Source: Coemansia sp. RSA 487 (lineage: Eukaryota; Kickxellomycota; Kickxellomycetes; Kickxellales; Kickxellaceae). From it: 64,000 nt of DNA. Within the stretch, counting starts at the first letter, position 1, and the number at the start of each line of letters is the position of its first letter. A program made the translations under genes and the position numbers. Location of the stretch: the NCBI GenBank assembly GCA_027577595.1, contig JANBRJ010000063.1, forward strand, positions 1 to 64,000. Direction: 5' to 3'. Shown here one piece after another: positions 51,235 through 61,176 of the stretch. Under the pieces are notes generated by a model. That model saw nothing but the letters and a program-made list of their open reading frames with translations, made no database searches and was not told the origin of the DNA.

Positions 51235-51332
51235 CGCATATGCCACGCATGTGCAAACGACTTTTTCTCGGAACGAAAAATGCATTATCACCGCTGCAAA
51301 CCTTTCACCATCTGACGCAATTGGTTTTGCAA
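51235..51332 (-). repeat. Right copy of diverged inverted repeat
   Basis: The reverse strand has GCAAAACCAATTGCGTC (51330-51314), AAAGGTTTGCAGCGGTGATA and GAAAAAGTCGTTTGCAC. These match the left copy at 50355-50475 in order, with many transitions. It lies about 260-345 bases upstream of the aldehyde dehydrogenase ATG, nearly the same distance and gene-relative orientation as the left copy has to the F-box gene. Confidence 0.6.
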
Positions 51333-51591
51333 AACACTGCAACACTTTGCCAAACCCTAATCTGCTTGTTCCGTATATTGTATTTTGCAAAGCTATTCCT
51401 TGTTTGGAAGGTAACAGGATTCTGTAAAAAAGAACACTTGGCTCTTTATTCAAGAGCCACCTTCCTCTTCTTCGTATTTCTCTTCAATACTATTTAAAGT
51501 AACAGCTCTCTGTTTTCTTTTTCTTTTTTCTCTACCACCATCGTCAATTAGAAACAACCCTGCTTGTATTTTCCGTTTCTCGATAATTGCC

Positions 51592-53085
51592 ATGTCGTCA
51601 AGCAAGCTTTCTCTTCCTACTCTTCCCTTTGACGAGAAGCTAATCTACATCAACGGCAAGTGGGTCCAGCCTGTAGGGCAGGCAAGCGCCAAGATTGAGA
51701 ATCCCGACACTGCCAGCGTCATTGCCGAGGTTCCCGAGTGCAGTGCGGATGATGTAGACCAGGCAGTCAAGGCAGCGCACGCCGCGTTCCACGACGGCCC
51801 ATGGGTCAATGAGTACTCGGGGGCGCAGCGTCGCGATGCGATGCTTGCCCTGGCAGACGAAATTGAGCAGCATCGCAGCGAAATTGAGCTGATCGAGAGC
51901 CTCAATACAGGAAAGCCCATCGTCGATGTTCGTGGCGAGCTTGATGACACGATTGATCTGTTCCGTCATTTCGCAGGGTATGCAGACAAGGTCCAGGGGC
52001 GGCACATTTCTGCGCAAACCAACTCCACTACTGAGGCATACACGGTCAAGGTGCCTATTGGCGTCATTGGGTTTATCAACGCGTTCAACTACCCGATTTG
52101 TTTGCTTGCTTGGAAAGTTGCACCAGCACTGGCAGCAGGCTGTACTATTGTGTTCAAGCCCGGGCCACAGACACCGCTTACCACACAGTACTTTGCCCAT
52201 TTGGTGGACAAGACGGGCAAGTTCCCGCCAGGCGTTTTCAACGTTGTGCTTGGCGGCATTGCGGCTGGCCAGGCGCTGGTTGATCACGATCTGACTGACA
52301 AGATTGGGTTTACGGGATCAGTAGCCACAGGGAAGCATGTGGTCCGCTCGACTGCGTCAAGCAAGTTCATTCGCTCTGCCTCTGTGGAGCTGGGCGGTAA
52401 GAGCCCAGGCGTTGTTATGCCTGATGTGGATCTGGACAAGACCGCCAAGCTGGTTGTTAGCGGATGCATGAGCAATACGGGAATGAACTGCAATGCGCTA
52501 ACGCGTCTGTGGGTGCACCGCTCGATATACGATGAATTTATGCCTCGTCTAAAGGCAGCTGCGGAGGCCCTGGTGCTTGAAACGCCGCAGGACAGCGGCA
52601 CAGAGATGGGGCCGCTTATCGACGAGAGGCAGTACAAGCGCGTGCTCGAGTACATTCGCATTGGCAAGGAGGAAGATAAGGCCGAGGTTCTTACTGGTGG
52701 CAGTCCTGCTCTTGGCCGTGGGTACTGGATCCAGCCTACTCTGTTCTATAATGTCAGCCCAAAGGCGCGCATTGCCACCGAAGAGATCTTTGGCCCTGTT
52801 CTCTCTGTTCTGGAGCCGTTTGACAGCCTCGACGATGTCATCGAAATAGAGCGCAAGAGCGAGTTTGGCCTTGCTGCTGGCATATTCTCGCACAACCACC
52901 AGAGCATTGCAAAGTTCACGCGCAAGATGCGTTGCGGTACGATCTGGGTCAACACCTACAACGGGTTGTTCTCGTACCTGCCATTTGGTGGGTTCCGCAA
53001 CTCTGGCTTTGGGCGTGAGCTTGGCTACGAGTCGTTCGACGGGTACCTGGTGACGAAGACCATCATCGACGACATTTCGGTATAA
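51592..53085 (+). CDS. Aldehyde dehydrogenase family protein
   Basis: This NAD(P)+-dependent aldehyde oxidoreductase has 497 residues, the usual length, in a single exon. Active-site parts are the general-base Glu in SVELGGKSPG, the nucleophilic Cys in NTGMNCNALTR, the oxyanion Asn in FINAFNYP and EEIFGPVLSV for cofactor binding. Two positions are unusual: the Cys motif has M where most families have Q (NxGQxC), and the cofactor motif reads FKPGPQTPL in place of KPAEQTPL, losing the Glu that usually touches the NAD ribose. It is nearest in style to the ALDH1/2 and betaine-aldehyde groups. The substrate cannot be told. No targeting peptide is obvious. Confidence 0.88.
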   Translation: MSSSKLSLPTLPFDEKLIYINGKWVQPVGQASAKIENPDTASVIAEVPECSADDVDQAVKAAHAAFHDGPWVNEYSGAQRRDAMLALADEIEQHRSEIELIESLNTGKPIVDVRGELDDTIDLFRHFAGYADKVQGRHISAQTNSTTEAYTVKVPIGVIGFINAFNYPICLLAWKVAPALAAGCTIVFKPGPQTPLTTQYFAHLVDKTGKFPPGVFNVVLGGIAAGQALVDHDLTDKIGFTGSVATGKHVVRSTASSKFIRSASVELGGKSPGVVMPDVDLDKTAKLVVSGCMSNTGMNCNALTRLWVHRSIYDEFMPRLKAAAEALVLETPQDSGTEMGPLIDERQYKRVLEYIRIGKEEDKAEVLTGGSPALGRGYWIQPTLFYNVSPKARIATEEIFGPVLSVLEPFDSLDDVIEIERKSEFGLAAGIFSHNHQSIAKFTRKMRCGTIWVNTYNGLFSYLPFGGFRNSGFGRELGYESFDGYLVTKTIIDDISV

Positions 53086-53568
53086 GGTAATTTGCCTTTC
53101 GGTAATATTGTTTTACTTTACTGACATTTGAGATTTTAATGCAAAGTTGTATTTGGCTGACACCAGAAACGATGGGGACACAATTCATGCGGAATGGAAG
53201 AAAAAAGCTGTGGGGGGTATTTTCTTTCTCACATTGTTTGTGAATTGGGTGATGCGATTGGATAGCAGCAGAGAAACAACCCGCATCATGCGGGGGGAAA
53301 GAAGCTGGTGCAAAGGACAAAGGAAGCAGAAACCTAACCTGTCTTTTTGCGCAAAAAAGCCCATTCTGTCGTTGTATAAGCACGGAATTTTCGACCAGAA
53401 AAAGTGCCAGACAAGGGACGAGGACTCTTTCCCTTTTCTTCCACATATTGTGTATTTCTTTCTCCGCCTCCACAACCTATTTTACTTTATTTTATTTTTG
53501 ATTTGTTGTTGGCTCTAGGGTAATTGCACATTCTTTTGAAAGATTGTCCAAGCGAACGAGAAGCAAAG
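53086..53568. promoter_or_regulatory. Spacer and promoter of the BAR-SH3 gene
   Basis: The spacer of about 480 bases contains a dyad at 53280-53294 (arms CCCGCAT and ATGCGGG around one C), a possible regulator site, then a TTTTATTT-rich leader. No gene is seen. Confidence 0.45.
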
Positions 53569-55089
53569 ATGAGCTGGAAGGGATTCAAAAAGGCGCTTGA
53601 GCGCATGCCCCATCAGATACAGAGCAAGATTAGCCGCACTGTAACAACGGTCGATTCAGAATATGAAGACTATAAAATGCAGTTTGTCGAAATGGAAAAA
53701 TCAACCAAGGACCTATTTAGACACGCAGCCGAGTTCCGAGACAGCATCCGCAACATGCTTATATACCAAGCTGCATACCTGGAGCAAGTTCTGGCGGTAT
53801 ACAGGCCCATCAGCACCGACCCGGAGGGCACCACCCAGCCCGTCGGCAGCTACGTGGACGAGGGTGCATCTCAGGAGCTTTTGCGTGTGGCCGAGGAGTT
53901 CCAAAGGCGTGTGCTTGCAATCAAGGCGAATGTCGAGCCGCAGCTCGGGCGCATGGACATTTCGATTGTCGGCCCAATCCAAGAGATGCTCGCAATGATG
54001 CGCAATGTGCACAAAGTGATGGACAAGCGCGACCACAAACTTGTCGACTACGACAGATACAGAATCGCCGTGGAAAAGGCTGAGGCCAAGGAGGGCACTG
54101 ACGGCCAGCGCCGCCTTCCCGAGGAAAGGGCGTACCAGAAGAACGGCGTCCAGTACCAAGAGGCCTCGCGCCAGTACAACTACTACAACGACATGATCAA
54201 GGCCCAGCTCAAGCAGCTGCTGGACATGCGCCAGGCCTTTATTGACCCTATATTTTTAAAGTTCTTCCGCGTGCAGCACACTTTGTACACCAGCTTGTTT
54301 AGAGAGTTCTCTGACGCGGCGAAGAACTGCCCAGCCTTTGACTTGGGCACGCCGGTGCTAGTTGGATGGCAGCGCAAGTGGGGGCTTGCAGAGCAGCATT
54401 TGGCTGGGATAGATCTGTGGGGACAAGGCCACATGGAGGTTACTCCGCTTGCAGTCGATGATGCAAACAAGGGCAAGTTTGGCTCCGTCATGGGCACGTT
54501 CCGCAAGAAGGACAAGGCTGCGGCCCCGGCGACTGCATCGTCGGTCTTTAGAAATAACAGCCCTGGCATTGCCGCTTCTCCGCTTCCACCGCCACAGCAG
54601 CAGCCCCCGCTTGCTGGCGGCTCTGGGCCATATGGATCCGTAGGGTCGGCTTCAATGCAAAGCAGAGGATCTGAGAGCTCTTCGGTGGGTGGAGGCGCTG
54701 TTCCACCCGCCGCTGACAGCAAATCCCCGTATGGTTCGTACAACCAGAACTTCCCAACGCCTTACCAAGGCGCTGCTCAGCCCAAGGCACCATATTCTAG
54801 CGACCCTGTTCCTCCTGGACTAACGTCCCCGCCATCGTACCGCGCCTCAGCCGGCGCAGCAGCACCTCAGCCGCTAGCTCCACGTCCCCCTGAAAAGAGA
54901 AGTCCGCCTACCCATTTCGTCACGGCGATCTACGACTATGCAGCGCAGACAGAGGGCGACCTCGCATTCCGCGAAGGCGACAAGATTGAGCTTCTTGAGC
55001 GCACGTCGTCCAAGAACGACTGGTGGACTGGGCGACTTAATGGCATCAAGGGCATCTTCCCTGGAACCTACGTCACTGACCCAGAGTAA
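53569..55089 (+). CDS. RVS167: Amphiphysin-like BAR-SH3 protein (RVS167/hob1 type)
   Basis: This actin-patch protein senses and bends membrane during endocytic scission. It has 506 residues. MSWKGFKKAL is the family N-terminus. The BAR domain (about 1-265) includes the paired helices and NYYNDMIKAQLKQLLDMRQA. A Pro/Gly/Ser-rich linker (about 310-445) with many PP pairs follows. The C-terminal SH3 domain (450-506) has ALYDY-like AIYDYAAQTEGDLAF, the WWTG motif and GIFPGTYV. Yeast Rvs167 works with Rvs161; no second BAR gene is in this window. The ATG at 53569 is chosen over an open upstream frame because it starts the conserved block. Confidence 0.92.
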   Translation: MSWKGFKKALERMPHQIQSKISRTVTTVDSEYEDYKMQFVEMEKSTKDLFRHAAEFRDSIRNMLIYQAAYLEQVLAVYRPISTDPEGTTQPVGSYVDEGASQELLRVAEEFQRRVLAIKANVEPQLGRMDISIVGPIQEMLAMMRNVHKVMDKRDHKLVDYDRYRIAVEKAEAKEGTDGQRRLPEERAYQKNGVQYQEASRQYNYYNDMIKAQLKQLLDMRQAFIDPIFLKFFRVQHTLYTSLFREFSDAAKNCPAFDLGTPVLVGWQRKWGLAEQHLAGIDLWGQGHMEVTPLAVDDANKGKFGSVMGTFRKKDKAAAPATASSVFRNNSPGIAASPLPPPQQQPPLAGGSGPYGSVGSASMQSRGSESSSVGGGAVPPAADSKSPYGSYNQNFPTPYQGAAQPKAPYSSDPVPPGLTSPPSYRASAGAAAPQPLAPRPPEKRSPPTHFVTAIYDYAAQTEGDLAFREGDKIELLERTSSKNDWWTGRLNGIKGIFPGTYVTDPE

Positions 55090-55802
55090 ATAAACCGCAA
55101 GGTGTTTGATGTTTCTTTTTTCCCGATTCTTTACTGTCTCCCTTGCGCATCTCTGTTTTTTTATGTTGAACAATTAAGCAGCATTTAACAGCACGTTGTG
55201 GCTGTATTTTTTGTTGAAAGTTTGCGGATTCGAGGATAGCAGTGATGTTGATATGTGAGTATTGGTTTCCATTCCCGCTTGCAGTCTCTTCTGGTGGAAA
55301 ATGGGGAGAGGGCTACAGATGGGGCTTTTTTTTATCAGTATGTGATCGTGTGCAATTCATTGCCAGAATTTGGAGATATCCAAGATTTGCGTCATCGTGC
55401 TTTTTCCAAACTCCCCTTTCCTCCGTGTACGACACGGCATTATGACAAAAATGTGTTTGGTTGAAAACTTTTCCGTGATATCATTACGTTATGCTTGTAG
55501 CCGAGTGCTTGGCCCTCTGTTCTGTATATTTCTTTTCGATCCTGCTGTCGAAAATTCTTTACCCATGTTCTCTGGTTGAAAAGGCTTCTTGGTCTGGACA
55601 GCAGCGCCCGCTGATAGCAACAGTAGCTCTCTTATTTCTTCTTTGCTCTTTACTGCCGAATAGACGAGGAAGCCTTGCTCAATATTATTTATATATTTCC
55701 ATTCTTTTCTAACGCCTGCACTAGAATATTTTCCGTTGCTTTTTCTTAATATTTGTTTTCTATAGTTTTTTTGTAACATTTATCGCCCGCAAGCTCCTCA
55801 TA
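55090..55802. other. Spacer between BAR-SH3 and Mpv17 genes
   Basis: About 710 AT-rich bases, T-rich toward the next start codon. I see no gene, tRNA or repeat in it. Confidence 0.45.
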
Positions 55803-56453
55803 ATGATCGGGCTGTTACGTGCATGGACAGCGCTTGCCGAGAAACAGCCATTTATGACTCTGGCTGTGACAAACGGCACCCTAGGCGGGGTTGGCGATCT
55901 TTTGGCGCAGTTTATTGAAAATCGTAACAGCAAGACCGCCAAACGGTTCCACTGGAACTACAAACGGACGCTGCGCTTTGTCACCTGGGGCGCCATCTGT
56001 GCGCCAGTGTTCCACAAATGGTATCTATTTCTAAATAGGCAGTTCCCGCTACCAATGATGCCGGAATCTGGGAAGCGTGCATATCTAACAGCTGTCGCCC
56101 AGCGAGTTGTCACTGATCAGGGAGTGTATGCGCCGATGGGCATCGCCGGGTTCTTCATTGCCATGAACTACATGGAGGGCAACGACTGGGCTTCGGCTAA
56201 AGCCAGACTGAGCAACTATTACTGGCCAACGCTTGCTGCCAACTATGCTGTCTGGCCTGCAGTCCAGGCCGTCAACTTTGGTATTGTCCCGACGATCTAT
56301 CGAGTTCCGTTCAGCAGTATTGTTAGCATATTCTGGAACGCCTATATCTCTTGGGCGAATGCCCAGTCTGCCACCGTCGTAGATGTACCTGTAGAGACCC
56401 CACATACGCGCATCACTCCTCGCCGGTCGGAAGCAATGGATTCAAAAGTTTAA
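55803..56453 (+). CDS. Mpv17/PMP22-family membrane protein (Sym1-like)
   Basis: This four-helix protein of the inner mitochondrial or peroxisomal membrane has 216 residues in a single exon. Family landmarks are the N-terminal P-x-x-T-x-x-x-T-N-G-T-L-G-x-x-G-D block (QPFMTLAVTNGTLGGVGDLL), TWGAICAPVFHKWY, and the signature YWPTLAANYAVWPAVQAVNF followed by VPTIYR and WNAYISW. Sym1/Mpv17 affects mitochondrial DNA maintenance and stress tolerance. The channel-like function in relatives is established only in part. The C-terminal 30 residues are extra and hydrophilic. Confidence 0.9.
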   Translation: MIGLLRAWTALAEKQPFMTLAVTNGTLGGVGDLLAQFIENRNSKTAKRFHWNYKRTLRFVTWGAICAPVFHKWYLFLNRQFPLPMMPESGKRAYLTAVAQRVVTDQGVYAPMGIAGFFIAMNYMEGNDWASAKARLSNYYWPTLAANYAVWPAVQAVNFGIVPTIYRVPFSSIVSIFWNAYISWANAQSATVVDVPVETPHTRITPRRSEAMDSKV

Positions 56454-56520
56454 TAGATGTTTTTCCGCTTGTATACTTGCAATCAAATTTTCATAGCAAG
56501 GGAGCTTGGCATGGATCCGT

Positions 56521-56530
56521 ACCACGTGAC
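56521..56530. promoter_or_regulatory. CACGTG site resembling a Cbf1/CDEI element
   Basis: ACCACGTGAC (reverse GTCACGTGGT) fits the RTCACRTG consensus bound by Cbf1-like bHLH proteins. It lies about 190 bases upstream of the Mis18 start. Occupancy is not known. Confidence 0.3.
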
Positions 56531-56712
56531 TAGGGCCTAATGTTTGTGATTTAAAGTTGTTTTGTATGGTGATCCGATTTTTTTGGAATAAAGGGAAAAC
56601 AAAATATATCGCTTATCCCTGTTCTTTTTTTTAATCGTTCGCGGGCATCTTTTCTGTACTGTTTATGATATTCACATAGTAAAATATAGCTGCAGGAAAC
56701 CACTGGTAACAC

Positions 56713-57396
56713 ATGGACCGGTTACGAGGTGAGTACCAGGAAAACTACGGCATGGGTGCAGAGAGCAATGGCAACTCAGTGGGCGGCGGAAGGGACGCAG
56801 GCGCCGACGATGCGATTGACGGACCCGTTATATTCAGCTGCTCAAAGTGCCGCACCATTCTAGGCGACACGTTTGCTTACGTGGCATCGATTCCCGAACG
56901 CAACTATTTTGGGCTCCAAGCGGTTCCTGAAAGCGTGGTTTGCAGCCCCAAGTGCAAAACATCGTCAGAGCGCGGCGAAGAAGGTAGCATGTTCCACGAG
57001 CTGAGCTGTGGAGAGTGCCACCAAATCGTTGGACGCAAGTACTTGACAACAACGCGTGACATTGATCTGATACGGGGCACTTTTGCGCTGGATATCCAGA
57101 AAGTTATCACATATGAGCTGGGAAAATGTCTTGGGAACAAGCCGGCTAGCACGGATGTTCCGCCGCCCGAGTTCTACACGTCGATTGCGTTTCATGACGA
57201 TTTGGGCATGGTCAAGAGCAACGTTACGGCGATCGCTGCAAAACTGCAAAAGCTTGAGCAGATCATTATGCGGCTTCCTCAGGCAAATACCAGCCCTCGG
57301 TCGGCTCCTCCACCTGGCGGCAGAAAACGGTCCTCGGCACATGGGCTTAATCCAGAGATCTATCATGTCGATTCATCCAAAAGGTTCACAAGATAG
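56713..57396 (+). CDS. MIS18: Mis18 centromere protein (CENP-A deposition)
   Basis: Mis18 primes centromeres for loading of the CENP-A chaperone. It has 227 residues. The Mis18/Yippee-like zinc domain spans about 37-150 with two CxxC knuckles, CSKC (43-46) and CGEC (99-102), each followed by typical sequence (RTILGDTFAYV and HQIVGRKYLTT). A C-terminal helix (MVKSNVTAIAAKLQKLEQII) is suited to oligomerisation, as in fission yeast Mis18. The tail is basic. The gene is single exon. Presence of Mis18 suggests regional, epigenetically specified centromeres in this fungus; that is inference. Confidence 0.88.
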   Translation: MDRLRGEYQENYGMGAESNGNSVGGGRDAGADDAIDGPVIFSCSKCRTILGDTFAYVASIPERNYFGLQAVPESVVCSPKCKTSSERGEEGSMFHELSCGECHQIVGRKYLTTTRDIDLIRGTFALDIQKVITYELGKCLGNKPASTDVPPPEFYTSIAFHDDLGMVKSNVTAIAAKLQKLEQIIMRLPQANTSPRSAPPPGGRKRSSAHGLNPEIYHVDSSKRFTR

Positions 57397-58061
57397 ATAG
57401 ATGTGCTTTTTCTCTCTTGTCATGCACAAATCGCATACATACAAGCATTCAACAACAGAGCCATTTGTCAAGACGTGGTGTATTGTGTTTTGTGCTGGAG
57501 AAACCGAAAAACACGCGTCAAACCAGCGCACGAACAAAGCATACAAAGCAGCCCGTGTCTTTCGTATGAAGGCACTGTTGCGTGTGGAATCATTTATTTA
57601 TATTTGCTATTTTCGGATTGCAAATAGCACGTCTTTTTGCTTTTGTTCTGGTCCTTCTTGTTGCGGACATTGCCTCAAAAGGAGTAGATTCTGTCACTAT
57701 TGATCATGACGTCGTTGGAAAAAAAATGACAAGCTTCTTTAAAAGAGCGCAAACAATAGACTTAGGATTTGCGCAGGTTGCTAAAGCTACAAAGAAGCGC
57801 CCCTCTTTTTTTTTTTTTTTTACAAACGGCCGCTTTTGTTGCCTTTTGATTTATTATCGTTTTTACCTTATTCTCTTCTGTAAAGTCTACTTTTCTACAG
57901 CCCTGTTTATTTTCTAGCATTCAGCATATCATTGTCGTTATTCTCTGCATTAGCCCAACAAGCAGCAACATAATAAACAAGGACCAGACGCCAGTAATTG
58001 CTCATCGCAAGCACACACACACACACACACAAGAAGGGCTTTCTACTGTAGGAGAGTGAAC
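57397..58061. other. Spacer between Mis18 and the BRO1-domain gene
   Basis: About 660 bases. It contains a poly(T) run near 57809-57822 and a (CA)n microsatellite directly before the BRO1 start. Short frames here are low complexity and are not called. Confidence 0.45.
58012..58031. repeat. (CA)10 microsatellite in the BRO1-gene leader
   Basis: Ten tandem CA units lie 30 bases before the ATG at 58062, probably within the transcribed leader. Confidence 0.9.
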
Positions 58062-59450
58062 ATGAGATACTACTTACGGAACCCAAAGACCAAAGTAATC
58101 AACCCGCCGAGTCTGCTGCCGCCGTCGCTCCAGAATGACACCGAATTGTATGCCCGGGTCAGCAAGATGTGTATGCTGCGCGAGGGAATGAGGGAAAAAC
58201 TAAAGGCACAAAGCAAAACAGAGGACCTGAGCCGCATAGGAACGCTTATTGCGGCTACCGAGGCATATCTGGGCGAGCTCCACTGGTATATTTCGTTCTA
58301 CGAGAGCAAGCGGGAGATCTTTAGAGACATGCGTGGTGTAGATTTCATCTGGAAGAGCGCAATTGTTAGCAGACTGTACGATGCGGTCAACCTTACGCGC
58401 CCGCGGTTTGGTCTCAGAAGTGGAAATGCGGGAGATAGCGATGGTGGAAACAGCGGAGGCAACGGTGGCGGTGGCGCGGCCAGCAGTAGCGCTATTGGTG
58501 GCAGCGCAGCATCCAGGATCCTGAGTGGGAGGTCATTCAAGCAGCGGCGCACACAGTCGACGTCCATCTATATGGAGTTCGGGTTTACGCTGCTTGCGCT
58601 TGCTGTGGCAAAGTCGATGAACGCATACTCAAAGGTTTCATCGCTAGACACCGAGATCGAGTGCGAGACGATCAATGCCATGACGCCGGGCATGCAGATG
58701 GTGTTGGAAGAAGAGGGCGAGCAGGGCGTCGAGGCGCTCAAGCGGGCATCGATAGAGCTCCGCGAGGCTGCCGGGGTATTCCAGTTCATCATGGACCACG
58801 TGCTACCACAGATAAGCACCATCCGCCTAGGCGTCCCAGACCTCACTCCCGACATCCAGTACATGCTGCAGATGCTGTCTCTGGCAGACTCCGACCGGCT
58901 TTCCGTGCGTGTGTGGCTGCGCACCGACAAGAACCAGCGCAAGACGCCCAACATTCCAGCAAATCTTCTTCTCGGGATCCAGGAGCGCTATCTGAACGCA
59001 AGCTCGCTGGTGCGCACCTTACAGAACGGTGAGTTCCGGAGCGTGTCGTCCGATATCCAGAACTACATGCGCGACGGCCAGCAGCTCATCCTTGCACAGG
59101 CAATGATCTATCTTGCGCAGGTCCACAGCGACAGCCAGAAGTATGGCAATGCTGTTGGCTTTATGCGCGATGCCCGCGAACTTCTGGCGGGACTCAAGAA
59201 GCGCAACCAGTCGGTCCATGCCAGAACCGCGGAGATGCTCCTGCGTGGTCCGATCGAGCCGCTCTACAGCCTCTACAGGCGCAACAACGACACCATAGGC
59301 TTTGAGGCTGTCCCGTCGTCCGAGGACCTGCGTGCGCGCTTGCCATCGGGGCGCGCGCTCATTAGCAAAGCTGTCCAGTACTTGCCTGCATCCACGCCTC
59401 CATCTGCCGGGATCACAGCGGATTTCAAGCAGAAGGAAGAGGTTTATTGA
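58062..59450 (+). CDS. BRO1-domain protein (PalC/BROX-like)
   Basis: BRO1 domains bind Snf7/CHMP4 of ESCRT-III. The protein has 462 residues, and nearly its whole length would be the banana-shaped BRO1 domain. Supporting parts are SIYMEFGFTLLALAVAKSMN (near 168), the helical repeats ELREAAGVFQFIMDHVLP and QNYMRDGQQLILAQAMIYLA, and the late EPLYSLYRRNN. An N-terminal DLSRIGTLIAATEAYLGELH segment recalls PalC, the pH-signalling BRO1 protein of fungi. A Gly/Ser insertion sits near 120-155. There is no V-domain or Pro-rich tail, so it is not Rim20/Bro1. PalC against BROX cannot be settled by eye. Confidence 0.65.
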   Translation: MRYYLRNPKTKVINPPSLLPPSLQNDTELYARVSKMCMLREGMREKLKAQSKTEDLSRIGTLIAATEAYLGELHWYISFYESKREIFRDMRGVDFIWKSAIVSRLYDAVNLTRPRFGLRSGNAGDSDGGNSGGNGGGGAASSSAIGGSAASRILSGRSFKQRRTQSTSIYMEFGFTLLALAVAKSMNAYSKVSSLDTEIECETINAMTPGMQMVLEEEGEQGVEALKRASIELREAAGVFQFIMDHVLPQISTIRLGVPDLTPDIQYMLQMLSLADSDRLSVRVWLRTDKNQRKTPNIPANLLLGIQERYLNASSLVRTLQNGEFRSVSSDIQNYMRDGQQLILAQAMIYLAQVHSDSQKYGNAVGFMRDARELLAGLKKRNQSVHARTAEMLLRGPIEPLYSLYRRNNDTIGFEAVPSSEDLRARLPSGRALISKAVQYLPASTPPSAGITADFKQKEEVY

Positions 59451-59664
59451 CCACTTGTGTTTACATTTTTTTTCACAATGTACTCGAGTCACATGATGGA
59501 TTCTTGCAAATACAGCAAAAAAATAATAATAAACAGTTCGAGAAAACGTCGTGTCTTTGCTAAAAAAAAGTTTTCTTTTCTTTCTAATTTTGTTTATTTT
59601 TCGGTTGCTTTTTTATTCTTGCAAAGCTGGTCAACATAAAGAAAGAGCGCTTTTTTATTTTAAA

Positions 59665-61176
59665 ATGACCGACACTACCATTCCACGCGGCAAATTCAGT
59701 ATCTCTCTTGATGATTCTGGTGAGTGAATGCGCTTACGTTAAATGCAACATCATACAGGAAGACACCTTGCTCTTGAAACAAACCACTGCTAATTTTTCT
59801 TAATTGCTACTTTTAACGCTTTAGAGGATCCTTTGGATTCGCTGACGAGTGACATTCAGAAGCTCAGCGCCGAAAACGCCCCCCAAAAAGTCGCCACACA
59901 AGATGAAAGCAGCACGAAGGAGGAAATCAGCGCATTAGACGAACCAGAGGTCGAAGTGCGGCTTGCCGACATACAAGCCGACCCGAACTCTCCGTTGTAC
60001 TCTGTAAAGTCGTTTGACGAGCTTGGATTGCACGACAACTTGCTCAAGGGGATCTACGAGATGAAGTTCACCAAACCCTCAAAGATCCAGGAGCGCGCAC
60101 TTCCTTTGCTACTGGCCAACCCTGCGCGCAACATGATCGGGCAGTCGCAATCGGGAACAGGCAAAACCGCTGCGTTTGTTCTGACAATGCTCAGTCGCGT
60201 CGACTACGATCTGAACGAGCCGCAGGCACTGTGCTTGGCACCGTCGCGTGAGCTTGCCCGCCAGATCATGAACGTCCTCTTGGAGATGGGCAAATACACA
60301 CCAGTGAAAACCAAGTATGCGATCAAGGAGTCGCTGCAAAGAGGCGAGAAGGTCAATGCGCACGTGGTCATTGGCACACCCGGAACCGTCAGCGAAATGA
60401 TACGCAAACGCGCGCTTGTGCTCAAATCAATGAAGCTCTTTGTTCTGGACGAGGCAGACAACATGCTCGATATGCAGGGGCTGGCGGATCAGACTCTGAA
60501 GATCAAAAACTTTATGCCCAAAGAATGCCAGATTGTGCTCTTCTCGGCCACCTTCCCAGAAAACGTGCGCGAGTTTACAAAGCGGTTTGCGCCAGAAGCC
60601 AACGAGCTCCGCTTAAAGGCCAGCGAGCTTACGGTAGAGGGAATCAAACAGTTCTACATGGAGTGCAGGGACCAGAAGCATAAGTTTGATGTGCTGTCAG
60701 AGCTGTATTCGCTGATGACCGTGGGCCAAAGCATTATATTTGTGCGGCGCCGTGACACTGCCGAGCGTGTTGCAAGCCGGATGACCAGCGACGGACACGC
60801 TGTGGTGTTTTTGCACGGAACTATGGACACTGCCGAGCGCGACCGTGTAATGGATGACTTCCGCGACGGCAACATCAAGGTTCTCATCACCACGAATGTT
60901 ATTGCGCGTGGTATCGATATCCAACAGGTCAACCTTGTCATCAACTACGACATCCCTGTGGACGGCCAGTCCAGACCTGACGCCGAGACCTACCTTCACC
61001 GTATCGGGCGTACCGGTCGCTTTGGACGCACTGGAGCCAGTGTCAACTTTGTCCATGACGAGGAGAGTATTGCGCAAATGGAGGCCATTCAGAATACCCT
61101 GTGCTGCGATATGATCAAGGTCCCCACAGATGACTGGGAAAAGGCGCGCAAGATCCTGAAAAAGGCGCTCAAATGA
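59665..61176 (+). CDS. DBP5: DEAD-box mRNA export helicase DBP5, two exons
   Basis: DBP5 strips export proteins from mRNA at the cytoplasmic side of the nuclear pore when activated by Gle1 and IP6; NUP42 at 4.5 kb belongs to the same step. Exons are 59665-59719 and 59825-61176. The 105-base intron starts GTGAGT and ends CTTTAG, and the phase-1 junction gives LDDS-E-DPLDSLTSD. The product has 468 residues. DBP5-specific features are SPLYSVKSFDELGL and NPARNMIGQSQSGTGKT (motif I near 126). Motif II is LDEADNMLD; SAT, ARGIDIQQVN and HRIGRTGRFGR follow. Without exon 1 there would be no ATG at the conserved N-terminus. Confidence 0.94.

Larger units (their letters stand above)
50118..51591. other. 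Accessory patch between F-box and aldehyde dehydrogenase genes
   Basis: This stretch of about 1.5 kb contains two diverged inverted copies of one sequence and a broken transposon-like reading frame between them, each listed separately. TATA-like motifs near both gene starts (about 50300 on the minus strand and 51489 on the plus strand) suggest promoters within the outer parts. Confidence 0.5.

Noticed and set aside
57582-57917. Plus-strand 111-codon frame before the BRO1 gene
   Set aside because: It runs through a poly(T) tract giving a Phe run and a hydrophobic tail, with no ATG context or conservation signal.
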